Source: an uncultured Clostridia bacterium (GTDB lineage: Bacteria > Bacillota > Clostridia > TANB77 > CAG-508). From it: DNA of 64,000 nucleotides. Of this stretch, positions 1 through 8,305 are shown one piece after another (the stretch's first letter is position 1; the number at the start of each line of letters is the position of its first letter). The position numbers and the translations under genes are program-made. The stretch covers positions 1-64,000 of the forward strand of contig CALXAA010000009.1 in assembly GCA_944386165.1 (NCBI GenBank). The letters are read 5' to 3'. The notes below the pieces were generated by a model, which was not told the origin of the DNA, ran no database searches, and saw nothing but the letters and a program-made list of their open reading frames with translations.

Positions 1-90
1 TGGAAAGAATATAAAAATGAAGCCTTAAAATGTATTCTTGTTTGTTCAAATTGTCATAAAGAAATACATAGTAAAATGGGGTATAAATAA
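1..90 (+). CDS. HNH endonuclease, C-terminal fragment
   Basis: An open frame runs in from the left edge and stops at position 90. Its 29 visible residues contain CSNCHKEIH, the Cys-x-x-Cys-His ... His end of many HNH nuclease domains, where the cysteines hold a structural zinc. Only the tail of the gene is here, so its start, length and partners cannot be judged. A free-standing or element-linked HNH nuclease is likely, but the short match limits certainty. Confidence 0.55.
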   Translation, partial: WKEYKNEALKCILVCSNCHKEIHSKMGYK

Positions 91-267
91 AATTACATAA
101 TGTTAATAAAAAAATAAATTATCATTAAAATAAAACAGATAAGTTAAAAAATATAAAGATAGATAAAATACTTTAAAAACAATTTACTCACAAAATTAAA
201 TTAAGTATTGCATAAATTTACATATTATGATATTATCCTCTTAAAAGTAAAAGGGGGAAAAATAAAT

Positions 268-708
268 ATGTCAAATGAAGAAACAAAAACCAAAAAAGGT
301 TTAGTAGCACTTATTATTATTGTAGTTATTGCAGTAGTAATAGGAGGATTCTTTGTACTAGAAAACAAAGGAATAATAAAAATAGGAAGAAAAGCTAAAG
401 TTCTAAATGAAACAATAACAGCAGAAAACTTTGACGAATTAACAAAAAGCATTGCAGAAGAATTAGGAAAAAGTGATGAATTATATTATTTTGCTTATGC
501 TGGAATGTATTATATGATGACTGATGGAATGTCATCAGCTTTTTCTGGAAATGAAGATGAAAATGCAATGTATGTAAACATTTATGGTAAAACTGCAGAA
601 AATTTAATTGAAGAAGGAAGGCAACTTATGGAAGAAAATAATGTTTCATTAGATGAATTCAAAGAAAACATAGAAAATTTATCAAATACAAATAGTACTT
701 ATGAATAA
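268..708 (+). CDS. small membrane-anchored protein of unknown function
   Basis: This encodes 146 residues, with the start chosen at ATG 268 behind a GGGGG Shine-Dalgarno. Residues about 11-34 form one hydrophobic helix after a Lys-rich N-terminus, so the protein is probably a single-pass anchor with the acidic remainder outside the cell. The outer part contains a Tyr/Met-rich stretch (YYFAYAGMYYMM). I recognise no family. It stands alone: the HNH fragment ends upstream and a shared terminator lies downstream, facing thyX. Confidence 0.6.
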   Translation: MSNEETKTKKGLVALIIIVVIAVVIGGFFVLENKGIIKIGRKAKVLNETITAENFDELTKSIAEELGKSDELYYFAYAGMYYMMTDGMSSAFSGNEDENAMYVNIYGKTAENLIEEGRQLMEENNVSLDEFKENIENLSNTNSTYE

Positions 709-749
709 TTATATGCAGAGGATAAGTAATAAACTCAAATTAATAAAAA

Positions 750-778
750 ACACTTACAATTAATGCAAGTGTTTTTTT
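750..778. terminator. bidirectional intrinsic terminator
   Basis: Inverted repeat ACACTT...AAGTGT with A-runs on the left and T7 on the right, lying between the convergent genes ending at 708 (+) and 780 (-). Confidence 0.75.
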
Positions 779-779
779 G

Positions 780-2204
780 CTATTTATTATTTTGACTTAA
801 CAAAGAATTAATAAGTCCACAACATTCTTTACCCTCATTACAAACCAAATCAGTAACACAAGTAGGTCCAAGACCTTTACCAAGTAAAGGAGAAACATCT
901 TTAATTTGTCTTGCAATTTCCTTTGCAATATTTCTAATTTGCCATTGAGCCTTATTACAACAACGCATTCTACAAATCCATTGAGCAGTTCTAGCATTTA
1001 AAGTTGTAACAACATTAAGCATCTGACAACCTAGATAAAAATGTACTAAATCTTCTTCAATAACACCAGCAGATTTAAATTCTTCTAAAACTTGAATATT
1101 CTTTTTTACAGCTTCAGTATATAATTTTAAACAATCTTTATTTGCAGAAATAGTAGCTGGTGTAATGTAATTGTTAAAATCCCACAAAGGAGTAAACTCA
1201 GGTATTAATAATGAATGTGTACGATGACGTGTTAAATGAGTAAGTATAGAAAGTGAAATAGGAATCTGGAATGTAAATTGTACTTGCTCAAGTTCACGAC
1301 TTTCATTTTTATGAAGAATAATATTCATAAATTTTTCTTTAAAACTAGAATCTTTATTAATAGCCTTTTCAACTATACTATTTGCTGTATTTTTATCACA
1401 TTGATAATGGTACATAATTGAACTATTAATTATTACATCATCAGAATCTGGAGTATAACTTATTAATTTTGGTTTGTCAATAACTTTTATTTCTGGTCTT
1501 GGACATAAATCTTCTAAATATTTAAAAGATGTATCATCAGTATTTTTTTCCATTTCTTTATCAATACTATCTGTCAAATAAGGAACGTATTCTCTTGTAA
1601 TAGATAATAATTCATTTCCAAAATCTTTTAAATCATTTATTTTACTTAAATGTCCAGAAACTAAAGAAATTATAAGTTTTTCAAGCTCTCGTGCATCTAA
1701 TCCCATAATAATATTGCTATGATATGAATATGGAAGCACAAATCTTGCATCTTCTTTATTTATTCCTAAATCAACAATATCGCCATAAGTATTAAATAAA
1801 TATTTCATATGAGTTATGTATTTTTCTTTTAATTTTTCATTATCTTTATGGATATTTAAGCTTTTGTCTCTAAAATCAGGAATATAAAACCCAACATTTC
1901 TAAAATCAACTTCACGTCTAGATTTTATTGTAAAAGATGTAAGTCTATTGCCAATAATAGTTTGTTCAACAATTGGAGTAACATCACAAAGAGCAAATAC
2001 TAAATAATCATGCTCAATTATTGATTTATGCCCCATTCCAATAATTCTTTTTATTAATTTAATATTTTTTTCTGTATCATTACAAGTTTCTAGTACTTCT
2101 AAAACATTTCCAGGATATCTTGAAAGCTTTCCTGCAGCAGCTACTTTTTTTATTCTAGAATCTAATTCATCTTTAGTATATCCACCTAATAATTCAATTT
2201 TCAT
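780..2204 (-). CDS. thyX: FAD-dependent thymidylate synthase with two ThyX domains
   Basis: The 474-residue product should make dTMP from dUMP using methylene-tetrahydrofolate, FAD and NADPH. It is about twice the usual ThyX length and reads as two ThyX-like halves. The N-terminal half has GNRLTSFTIKSRR (about residues 85-97), matching the end of the RHRxxS...SxR signature but with the first RHR replaced by GNR. The C-terminal half has RHRTHS (from about 326) but no following SxR, and ends with the family's AQWQIRNIAKE segment. The signature is therefore split between halves, which suggests one composite site or an internal pseudo-dimer. The start is ATG 2204 behind AAGGTG; an upstream in-frame TTG is less likely. 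The last 50 residues are Cys-rich. Confidence 0.85.
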   Translation of the reverse strand: MKIELLGGYTKDELDSRIKKVAAAGKLSRYPGNVLEVLETCNDTEKNIKLIKRIIGMGHKSIIEHDYLVFALCDVTPIVEQTIIGNRLTSFTIKSRREVDFRNVGFYIPDFRDKSLNIHKDNEKLKEKYITHMKYLFNTYGDIVDLGINKEDARFVLPYSYHSNIIMGLDARELEKLIISLVSGHLSKINDLKDFGNELLSITREYVPYLTDSIDKEMEKNTDDTSFKYLEDLCPRPEIKVIDKPKLISYTPDSDDVIINSSIMYHYQCDKNTANSIVEKAINKDSSFKEKFMNIILHKNESRELEQVQFTFQIPISLSILTHLTRHRTHSLLIPEFTPLWDFNNYITPATISANKDCLKLYTEAVKKNIQVLEEFKSAGVIEEDLVHFYLGCQMLNVVTTLNARTAQWICRMRCCNKAQWQIRNIAKEIARQIKDVSPLLGKGLGPTCVTDLVCNEGKECCGLINSLLSQNNK

Positions 2205-2231
2205 TTTTTTCACCTTCAAAAATAATATTTT

Positions 2232-2606
2232 CTATAAAAGACATTGAGATATATACTGCCCAAGAGCTCTTATATCTGTTTGAGAAGATAATTCAAAAAT
2301 TACAGAACCTAGACCGCAAATAGTAATTTCTAGTTTAGAAGATATGTCAAAAGTTCCAGATGTTTCAATAGAAAATGTTTGTATTCTTGAATATGGAATT
2401 GAAGTATAATCTACTTCTCTACCTGTTATCCCTTGAACATTAACAGATATCAATCTCTTATTTGTAAAAATTAATTTATCTCTCATAGAAGTAAATGCAT
2501 ATCCTATTTCTTCATTTGAACATAGTATTGCAATAATATCTGATTCGACCTCATGTATTGGTGCTGGTTTTAATTTAATAATAGTTTTATTTGTAAAATC
2601 TAACAT
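2232..2606 (-). CDS. bacterial PH-domain protein
   Basis: The 124-residue product fits the bacterial pleckstrin-homology family (bPH, YdjP/DUF1696-like): an alternating beta pattern with FTNKRLISVNVQGITGREVDYTSIPYSRI, written here in pieces as FTNKRLISVNVQG and YTSIPYSRIQTF. There is no signal peptide or membrane helix. The start is ATG 2606, placed by GGAGG at 2613-2617. The gene lies 27 bases upstream of thyX on the same strand and is probably cotranscribed. Its biochemical role is not known; the family is assigned by fold. Confidence 0.75.
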   Translation of the reverse strand: MLDFTNKTIIKLKPAPIHEVESDIIAILCSNEEIGYAFTSMRDKLIFTNKRLISVNVQGITGREVDYTSIPYSRIQTFSIETSGTFDISSKLEITICGLGSVIFELSSQTDIRALGQYISQCLL

Positions 2607-2691
2607 ATGTAACCTCCATTTTAAAAATTTCATTGTTATTTTATAAAAAAATATTAATAAAAACAAGTAGTTTAGAAAATTTAATAAAATA

Positions 2692-2720
2692 TTGAAAAGG
2701 TATTCTTTATAAGATATAAT
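2692..2720 (+). promoter_or_regulatory. sigma-A promoter TTGAAA-N17-TATAAT
   Basis: TTGAAA at 2692-2697 and TATAAT at 2715-2720 with 17-base spacing. The start point would be near 2727, only about 60 bases before a terminator-like hairpin and about 150 bases before the SGNH gene. Confidence 0.7.
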
Positions 2721-2739
2721 TAAAGTGTTATAAAAATAG

Positions 2740-2788
2740 TCTTAACCCAAAATAGTAGTTAAGTTTAAAATTTCTACTATTTTTTTTA
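2740..2788 (+). terminator. terminator or attenuator in the SGNH-gene leader
   Basis: AATAGTAG (2751-2758) pairs with CTACTATT (2774-2781) and runs into T8. An alternative stem CTTAAC (2740-2745) with GTTAAG (2758-2763) would break into the terminator's left arm. It sits directly after the promoter at 2692-2720, so it could end a short RNA or attenuate the downstream gene. Confidence 0.55.
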
Positions 2789-2876
2789 AATAATATAAAC
2801 TTTTTATAAGTTAAAAAAATCTAATAATTGTAAGACTAAGATATATAATAATGATAAAAAGGTTTTGGTGAAAAAA

Positions 2877-3749
2877 ATGTTTAAAATAAATAATAAAAAT
2901 AAAATACTAAGTTTTTTTAGTATTTTGTTGATTTTATTAATAATATTTTTTTTAATAATAATATTTTCATCTAAAAATATTAATGCTAACAATTCAAATC
3001 AACAAAATACAAATGATATCAGTAAAGTGGATAATGATACTGAAACAACCAATAATGATAATATGATAATAAAAATTACAGAAAATAATGAAAGCAAAAA
3101 TGAAAACTTAAATAGTGAAAGTGAAAATGAAAACACGGAGTCCACAGAGCAAATTGAAAATGATGCTAATGTAGCTAATAAAACAAGAGAATTTAATAAT
3201 AAAGTAGCTTTTATAGGTGATTCAAGAACACAGGCATTTTTAATGTATGCTGGTTTAAGTGATGTTGTTGATTATACAAGCATAGGTCTTATGGTAGATA
3301 CAGCGATAACGAAACAATTTATAACAAATGATAAAGGCGAAAAAATAACATTACTAGAAGATTTAAAAAATAGAAATGTAGATACTGTATATATCATGCT
3401 AGGTGTAAATGAACTTGGGTGGGTATATAGTAGTATATTTATAAAAAAATATGAAGAATTAATAGATAAAATAATAGAACTAAAACCGAATTGTGAAATT
3501 ATATTACAATCTATTATTCCAGTCACAAAAACAAAATCAGATAGTGACAAAATTTACAATAATACTAGAATAACAGAATATAATACTTTAATCAAAGAAA
3601 TGGCAAGTAGAAAAAATGTTAAATATATAGATTTAGTTCCAATACTTACAGATGAAAATGGAAATTTGCCAGAAAAAGCGAGTCCTGATGGAATTCACTT
3701 AAACAAAGAATATTGTTTAAAATGGCTAGACTGTTTAAAAAATAATTAA
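2877..3749 (+). CDS. membrane-anchored SGNH/GDSL-type hydrolase
   Basis: An N-terminal hydrophobic helix (about residues 12-34) is followed by a long Asn/Glu/Ser-rich linker and an SGNH hydrolase domain. Block I is FIGDSRT with the nucleophile Ser, the GxN block is GVNELGW, and the final block is DGIHL with the catalytic Asp and His. The enzyme should act outside the membrane, probably on an ester of a cell-wall or surface polymer. The start is ATG 2877 behind TTGGTG; an in-frame TTG at 2865 is possible. It heads a likely operon with the DUF4358 gene and the SigV/RsiV-like gene, which hints at a wall-stress role (inference). Confidence 0.8.
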   Translation: MFKINNKNKILSFFSILLILLIIFFLIIIFSSKNINANNSNQQNTNDISKVDNDTETTNNDNMIIKITENNESKNENLNSESENENTESTEQIENDANVANKTREFNNKVAFIGDSRTQAFLMYAGLSDVVDYTSIGLMVDTAITKQFITNDKGEKITLLEDLKNRNVDTVYIMLGVNELGWVYSSIFIKKYEELIDKIIELKPNCEIILQSIIPVTKTKSDSDKIYNNTRITEYNTLIKEMASRKNVKYIDLVPILTDENGNLPEKASPDGIHLNKEYCLKWLDCLKNN

Positions 3750-3770
3750 TTTATAATAGGAGAGTAAAAA

Positions 3771-4253
3771 GTGAAAAAGAAGATTTTAATAGCAATGTTA
3801 ATTGTACTATTAACTATAATAATTTTTATAGGAATAGCATTTATTCCTAAAGAAACAAATATTCAAATAGATATACAAAAATTAGCAAATGAATTAATTA
3901 ATTCTCAGATATTTGAAGATAACTTAAATGCAATAGATAGTGAAAGTATAATAAAAAAGTACAATTTTGACATTAATAAGATAAAAGATATTAATTCATA
4001 TGTAGGAACAGGAGCTACAGCTGAAGAAATTTTAATAATAGAATTAAAAGATAAAGCATATATAAATGAAGCAAAAAAAATAATTGAAACAAAAATAGAT
4101 GAAAGAAAAATAGATTTTGAAAACTATTTACCAAAAGAAGTTTTTAAATTAGAAAATTACAATTTAGAAAGTAATGGAAATTATATAATTTTATGTATTT
4201 CTAACGACAGTGACAAAGCAAATGAAATAATAAGAAAAAATATTAATAGTTAA
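3771..4253 (+). CDS. DUF4358-family membrane-anchored protein
   Basis: The 160-residue product starts with GTG 3771 behind AGGAGAG. A signal-anchor helix (residues 5-26) is followed by a short extracellular domain containing YVGTGATAEEILIIEL, typical of the DUF4358 family common in Clostridia. Function is unknown. It lies 21 bases after the SGNH hydrolase and 14 bases before the sigma-factor gene, so the three form one unit. Confidence 0.7.
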   Translation: MKKKILIAMLIVLLTIIIFIGIAFIPKETNIQIDIQKLANELINSQIFEDNLNAIDSESIIKKYNFDINKIKDINSYVGTGATAEEILIIELKDKAYINEAKKIIETKIDERKIDFENYLPKEVFKLENYNLESNGNYIILCISNDSDKANEIIRKNINS

Positions 4254-4267
4254 AGGAAGTAGAAAAA

Positions 4268-5608
4268 GTGCAAGATGCAAAAAATATATTAATAGACTAT
4301 GTAAAAGAAAATCAAGAAAAATTATACAGAATTGCATTTAGTTATTCAAAAGATGAAGATGCTTCTCTAGATATTGTTCAAGAAGCAATAGCAAAAGCAT
4401 TAAAAAACATTAATAAACTAAAAGAAGAAAAATATTTAAAAACGTGGTTTTATCGAATTTTGATTAATGAATGTTTACAGGATATAAAAAAGAATAAAAG
4501 GATAACAACTTGTGAATTACAAGAAATAGAAAACCAAATACAATGGAATGATAATATAAATGCTGATGGAATTGATATTTACAAACATATTCAAAATTTA
4601 AACGAAAAGCTAAGAACAGTTATTATATTAAGATTTTTTGAAGATATGAAAATAGAAGAAATTGCTAGAATAACGAAAACTAATCAAAATACAGTTAAAT
4701 CAAGATTATACAAAGGATTAAAAGAATTAAAAAAATTAATAGAAAGGCGGGGGAAAAAAGTGAAAAATATTCAGAAGGCAAAAGAAGTTTATAATGCCAT
4801 AAAAATACCTGAGCAGTTAAATTATATGGTAAATAGAGCAATTTATCATGAAAGAAAAAGAAATAAATTTGTATTTAAACCTGTAAAACATGTGTTATCA
4901 ACAGCAATTTGCATATTTTTTGTATTTACAATAATGATTAATGTAAACCCTAGTTTTGCTATGAGTATTTCAGAAATACCGATTTTAGGAGATATAGCAA
5001 AAGTTTTTACTGTAAAGGAATATAGAGTAGAGGATAAAGAAAAATTAATAAATGCAAAAATACCAGCTATAGAAAATACAGGTAATACTGAATTAGAAAA
5101 AAGAATAAACTATGAGATAATGCTAAAAATGGATGAAGTTTTGAAGGAAGCAGAACAAAGAGCTGCAGAATACAAAGAAGCTGTTATAGAAACAGGAGGA
5201 AAAGAAGAAGACTATCAGCCAATAAATATACAAATAGACTATGAAGTAGGTTATTCTAGTGAGAAAATAGTATCATTTGTTATACTAAAATCTGAAACAT
5301 TAGCAAGCACATATACAGAAAGATTTTTCTATAATATAGATATTGAAACTGGAAAGAAATTAAATTTAAGAGATGTACTTGGAAATGATTACAAGAAAAT
5401 AGTTGATGAAACAATTTATAAAGAAATAGAAGAAAGAAGCAAAAATCCAGATAATGTATATTTTACCAAAGATGAATATGGATTTTCAGGTATAGAAAAT
5501 GAGTATCAAAACTTTTATATTAATTCAGAGGGAAAAGTTGTAATTGTATTTGAAAAATATGAAATTGCACCAGGATATATGGGAGCCCAAGAATTTGTAA
5601 TTAATTAA
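4268..5608 (+). CDS. ECF sigma factor fused in frame to an RsiV-like anti-sigma factor
   Basis: The 446-codon frame joins two proteins that are normally separate. Residues 1-160 are an ECF sigma factor: region 2 (YRIAFSYSKDEDASLDIVQEA) and region 4 helix-turn-helix (MKIEEIARITKTNQNTVKS). Residues about 165-446 resemble RsiV, with a cytoplasmic segment, one membrane helix (about 209-231) and an extracellular DUF3298/DUF4163-type domain. No stop separates them. A GTG at 4760 with AGGCGGGGG ahead of it could start the RsiV part (282 residues) separately. In Bacillus, RsiV holds SigV at the membrane and is cleaved when lysozyme binds; a similar role here is inference. Start GTG 4268 has AAAGGAAG ahead. 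Confidence 0.8.
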   Translation: MQDAKNILIDYVKENQEKLYRIAFSYSKDEDASLDIVQEAIAKALKNINKLKEEKYLKTWFYRILINECLQDIKKNKRITTCELQEIENQIQWNDNINADGIDIYKHIQNLNEKLRTVIILRFFEDMKIEEIARITKTNQNTVKSRLYKGLKELKKLIERRGKKVKNIQKAKEVYNAIKIPEQLNYMVNRAIYHERKRNKFVFKPVKHVLSTAICIFFVFTIMINVNPSFAMSISEIPILGDIAKVFTVKEYRVEDKEKLINAKIPAIENTGNTELEKRINYEIMLKMDEVLKEAEQRAAEYKEAVIETGGKEEDYQPINIQIDYEVGYSSEKIVSFVILKSETLASTYTERFFYNIDIETGKKLNLRDVLGNDYKKIVDETIYKEIEERSKNPDNVYFTKDEYGFSGIENEYQNFYINSEGKVVIVFEKYEIAPGYMGAQEFVIN

Positions 5609-5634
5609 TGAAAAATATTAATTCAATTAAATAA

Positions 5635-5663
5635 TTGACAATAAAGAAATATAAAGTTATAAT
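5635..5663 (+). promoter_or_regulatory. consensus sigma-A promoter TTGACA-N17-TATAAT
   Basis: A perfect match to both hexamers with 17-base spacing, 53 bases before the ATG of the (AC)14-containing ORF. It is one of the strongest-looking promoters in the window. Confidence 0.85.
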
Positions 5664-5715
5664 TAAATAGAAAAAGAAATAATAATACTAAATAAAAATT
5701 CTTGGAGGGAAACAA

Positions 5716-5802
<87 letters not shown>

Positions 5803-5892
5803 AAATGCAAAAAAAATAGTTGCACAAAAAGAGAAAGTAAATAATTTTGAATTCCAAAAATATAATGCAATAAATAATATTAAAAAGGAAGT

Positions 5893-5940
5893 AAACAGCT
5901 TATGTATACAAATACATAAGCTAAGTTTGCTTTCTTTTTT
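5893..5940 (+). terminator. strong hairpin with distal T-run
   Basis: AGCTTATGTAT (5897-5907) and ATACATAAGCT (5912-5922) form a perfect 11-bp stem with a 4-base loop. AAAC/GTTT extends it across a small bulge, and T6 follows at 5935-5940. It may end the transcript from the 5635 promoter. Confidence 0.55.
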
Positions 5941-6030
5941 GTGTCTATTGAATAATTACATATTACAACTCTGCTTCAGCCAAAAGATTTACACCAAAAA
6001 TGAAATTTGCACAGAAGGAGGTAATATGTA

Positions 6031-6267
6031 ATGGAAAAGAAAAACTTAAATAATAAAATTCATAAAAACACTAAGAAAAATAAAGATTCAAAAAAATTCT
6101 CCACATTTATGTTGTGTGGAATGCTACTACTAATTATAATAGTAACACTAATATATTTTTTAATAATATACTATAAGCCAGAATACATAGTAAAATATTC
6201 AGGATATGCAGTAAAAGAAAATGTAATAGAAAAGAACCTAAAAGCAGCAAATAGACATGATAAATGA
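6031..6267 (+). CDS. small single-pass membrane protein
   Basis: The 78-residue product starts at ATG 6031 behind GAAGGAGG. A Lys/Asn-rich cytoplasmic head is followed by a hydrophobic helix at about residues 25-47 and a short outer segment (YIVKYSGYAVKENVI). The frame overlaps the next gene by 11 bases. The next gene lacks its own Shine-Dalgarno, so either translation is coupled or the two were one gene now split by a frameshift. I recognise no family. Confidence 0.55.
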   Translation: MEKKNLNNKIHKNTKKNKDSKKFSTFMLCGMLLLIIIVTLIYFLIIYYKPEYIVKYSGYAVKENVIEKNLKAANRHDK

Positions 6268-6802
6268 AAGAGAATATGAAACAATACTACTAGAGAGTGG
6301 AACAATACAAGACATAAAACAAAGCCTATCAAACATAATACCAAATAGTACCAAAAACACAAGCAAAGAATACGAAGAAAGTAAAGAACTAGTAGAAAAA
6401 CTAGAAGAAATGCCTGTAGAAGAAGCAATACAAGAAGTAAAACAAAATAATAGCATAACACAAGAGACAAACAACAGCACCAATACACAAAACACAGAAA
6501 CAAACAGTAGCCAAACAGGAGGAAACTTGGCTGGAACAAGCAAAAACTATGTAACATCATACAACCCAGAAACAGGAACATATGAAGTATACAGTGTGGA
6601 AGAAATAATAAACAACAACCAAGAAGAACCAAAATCAGAAACAGAAAAAATTCAAGCAAACGGATTACAACAATTCTATGAAAACTACAATACAACAGGA
6701 AAGAAAACAAAAATACAACCTGGACTAGTCATAATAATAATAACAATAACGGCAATAGGATTTTTAAGTATAATAATTTTAGAAAGAGCAAAAGAACAAT
6801 AA
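6257..6802 (+). CDS. Asn/Thr-rich protein with C-terminal membrane helix
   Basis: The 181-residue product has an N-terminal helical segment (REYETILLESGTIQDIKQSL), then a low-complexity Thr/Asn/Gln/Glu region (about 65-150), then a hydrophobic helix (about 155-174) and a short basic tail. No ribosome binding site precedes ATG 6257, which lies inside the end of the previous frame. Read together, the two frames would give a two-helix membrane protein with an extracellular linker. Function is unknown. A strong terminator follows. Confidence 0.55.
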   Translation: MINEREYETILLESGTIQDIKQSLSNIIPNSTKNTSKEYEESKELVEKLEEMPVEEAIQEVKQNNSITQETNNSTNTQNTETNSSQTGGNLAGTSKNYVTSYNPETGTYEVYSVEEIINNNQEEPKSETEKIQANGLQQFYENYNTTGKKTKIQPGLVIIIITITAIGFLSIIILERAKEQ

Positions 6803-6825
6803 AGTTATGCTATAAAAAATCAAAT

Positions 6826-6870
6826 AAAAAATAAGATTTGTATTATTTTTTAATACAAGTCTTATTTTTT
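6826..6870. terminator. bidirectional intrinsic terminator
   Basis: A long stem, AATAAGATTTGTATTA with TAATACAAGTCTTATT, flanked by A-runs and T-runs between convergent genes. Confidence 0.85.
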
Positions 6871-6888
6871 CTGAAAAGTATATAGATT

Positions 6889-7317
6889 CTATAAATAGGC
6901 ATTTTTTGCAATGTAGTTAAGAATAAAGGCAAACAAACCAAGAAAGAAAAATGGTGCAACAATATACATAAAGAAAAGGTGAAGTGCAATGCTAACCATA
7001 ATAGAAGCATTTGTAATATAGCAAAACCAATCAATAAATTTAAAATGAATAAAACCAAGTCCTTTATTCATACTATTATTTTTTGACTGAACCAATTCTT
7101 CACTTGGAATATTATAAATTTCAGATAATTTATAAATTGTATTTAAGTCAGGATATAATAATCCATATTCCCACTTTTTTACTGTTTTTTCATTAATATT
7201 TGTATCATCAATTCTTTTTGCAACATCATAATAATCCCATTTTTTTCTATTTCTAGCAGTCTTTAAAATAACTTCAATTAGAGCAATATTTTGATATTTT
7301 TCTTTCAATTTTTTCAT
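6889..7317 (-). CDS. XRE-family HTH regulator with membrane-spanning C-terminus
   Basis: The 142-residue product starts at ATG 7317 behind AAGGG. Residues about 20-75 form an XRE-type helix-turn-helix (DVAKRIDDTNINEKTVKKWE, then LNTIYKLSEIYNIPSEELV). Two hydrophobic helices follow (about 98-138). A DNA-binding domain tethered to two membrane helices suggests a membrane-associated regulator. The target is unknown; the gene is divergent from the transketolase pair. Confidence 0.75.
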   Translation of the reverse strand: MKKLKEKYQNIALIEVILKTARNRKKWDYYDVAKRIDDTNINEKTVKKWEYGLLYPDLNTIYKLSEIYNIPSEELVQSKNNSMNKGLGFIHFKFIDWFCYITNASIMVSIALHLFFMYIVAPFFFLGLFAFILNYIAKNAYL

Positions 7318-7481
7318 AAACAAATCCCTTTCAACAAATTCATTATACATATAAAAATGATAAAAATCAAATTTTTTTTCATATATACTAGTTTTTAAAC
7401 AAATAATATTATATAATAAATTTGCATTAAAGGTTTATAGATATCCTCAAAAATCTAAATTTAATGTAAAGGTTAAAAATT

Positions 7482-8288
7482 ATGAGAGATATAAAAGAAT
7501 TAGAAAAATTAGCAAATGAGAACAGAAAAAGAATAATAAATATGATTTATAAAGCAAAATCTGGACATTCTGGAGGATCTTTATCAATAATAGATATGCT
7601 TACAGCAATATATGAAATAGATGTGAATTTTAATGAAAATCCAAGAAGTAGAGTTGTATTGTCAAAAGGTCACACAGTTCCAGCCCAGTATGCTATTTTA
7701 AATTCCAAAGGAATTATAAAAGATGAGGAAATGAGTACTTTAAGAAAAATCAATTCTAGACTTCAAGGGCATCCTTCAATTAAAGACATACCAGAAGTAG
7801 ATGCAACAACTGGATTATTAGGACAGGGGCTTTCAATAGCTGTAGGAATGGCAATTGCAAAAAGGAATAAAAATGATAATCATCATGTATATGCAATTGT
7901 TGGTGATGGAGAAATGCAAGAAGGTCAAATTTGGGAAGCAATGATGCAAGCAGCACATTATAAATTAAATAATTTAATTTTAATAATTGACTATAACAAA
8001 TTATCATCTTATGGAGATGTAAATCAATCAATGAATTTAGAGCCATTAAAACAAAAGGTAGAAGCTTTTAATTTTCATACAATTGAAATAGACGGAAACA
8101 ATATGGAACAAGTTGTAAATGCATTATATGAATCTTATGAAGTAAAAGATAAGCCAATTGCAATTATATGTAATACAATAAAAGGAAAAGGAGTTTCTTT
8201 TATGGAAAATAATCCTAAATGGCATAATGGAGAAATAAGTGATGAAGAATATAAAATAGCAATGCAAGATTTAGAAAATAAAGAATAA
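7482..8288 (+). CDS. transketolase, N-terminal (thiamine-diphosphate) subunit
   Basis: The 268-residue product is the ThDP/Mg-binding half of a split transketolase. GHSGGSLS lies near the N-terminus, KGHTVPAQYAIL carries a substrate-site His, and GDGEMQEGQIWEA ... IDYNK is the ThDP motif. It works with the next gene in the non-oxidative pentose phosphate pathway, moving two-carbon ketol units between sugar phosphates. Split two-subunit transketolases are common in Clostridia and archaea. The start is ATG 7482. Confidence 0.93.
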   Translation: MRDIKELEKLANENRKRIINMIYKAKSGHSGGSLSIIDMLTAIYEIDVNFNENPRSRVVLSKGHTVPAQYAILNSKGIIKDEEMSTLRKINSRLQGHPSIKDIPEVDATTGLLGQGLSIAVGMAIAKRNKNDNHHVYAIVGDGEMQEGQIWEAMMQAAHYKLNNLILIIDYNKLSSYGDVNQSMNLEPLKQKVEAFNFHTIEIDGNNMEQVVNALYESYEVKDKPIAIICNTIKGKGVSFMENNPKWHNGEISDEEYKIAMQDLENKE

Positions 8289-8305
8289 GAAAGGACCTAT
8301 ATAGC

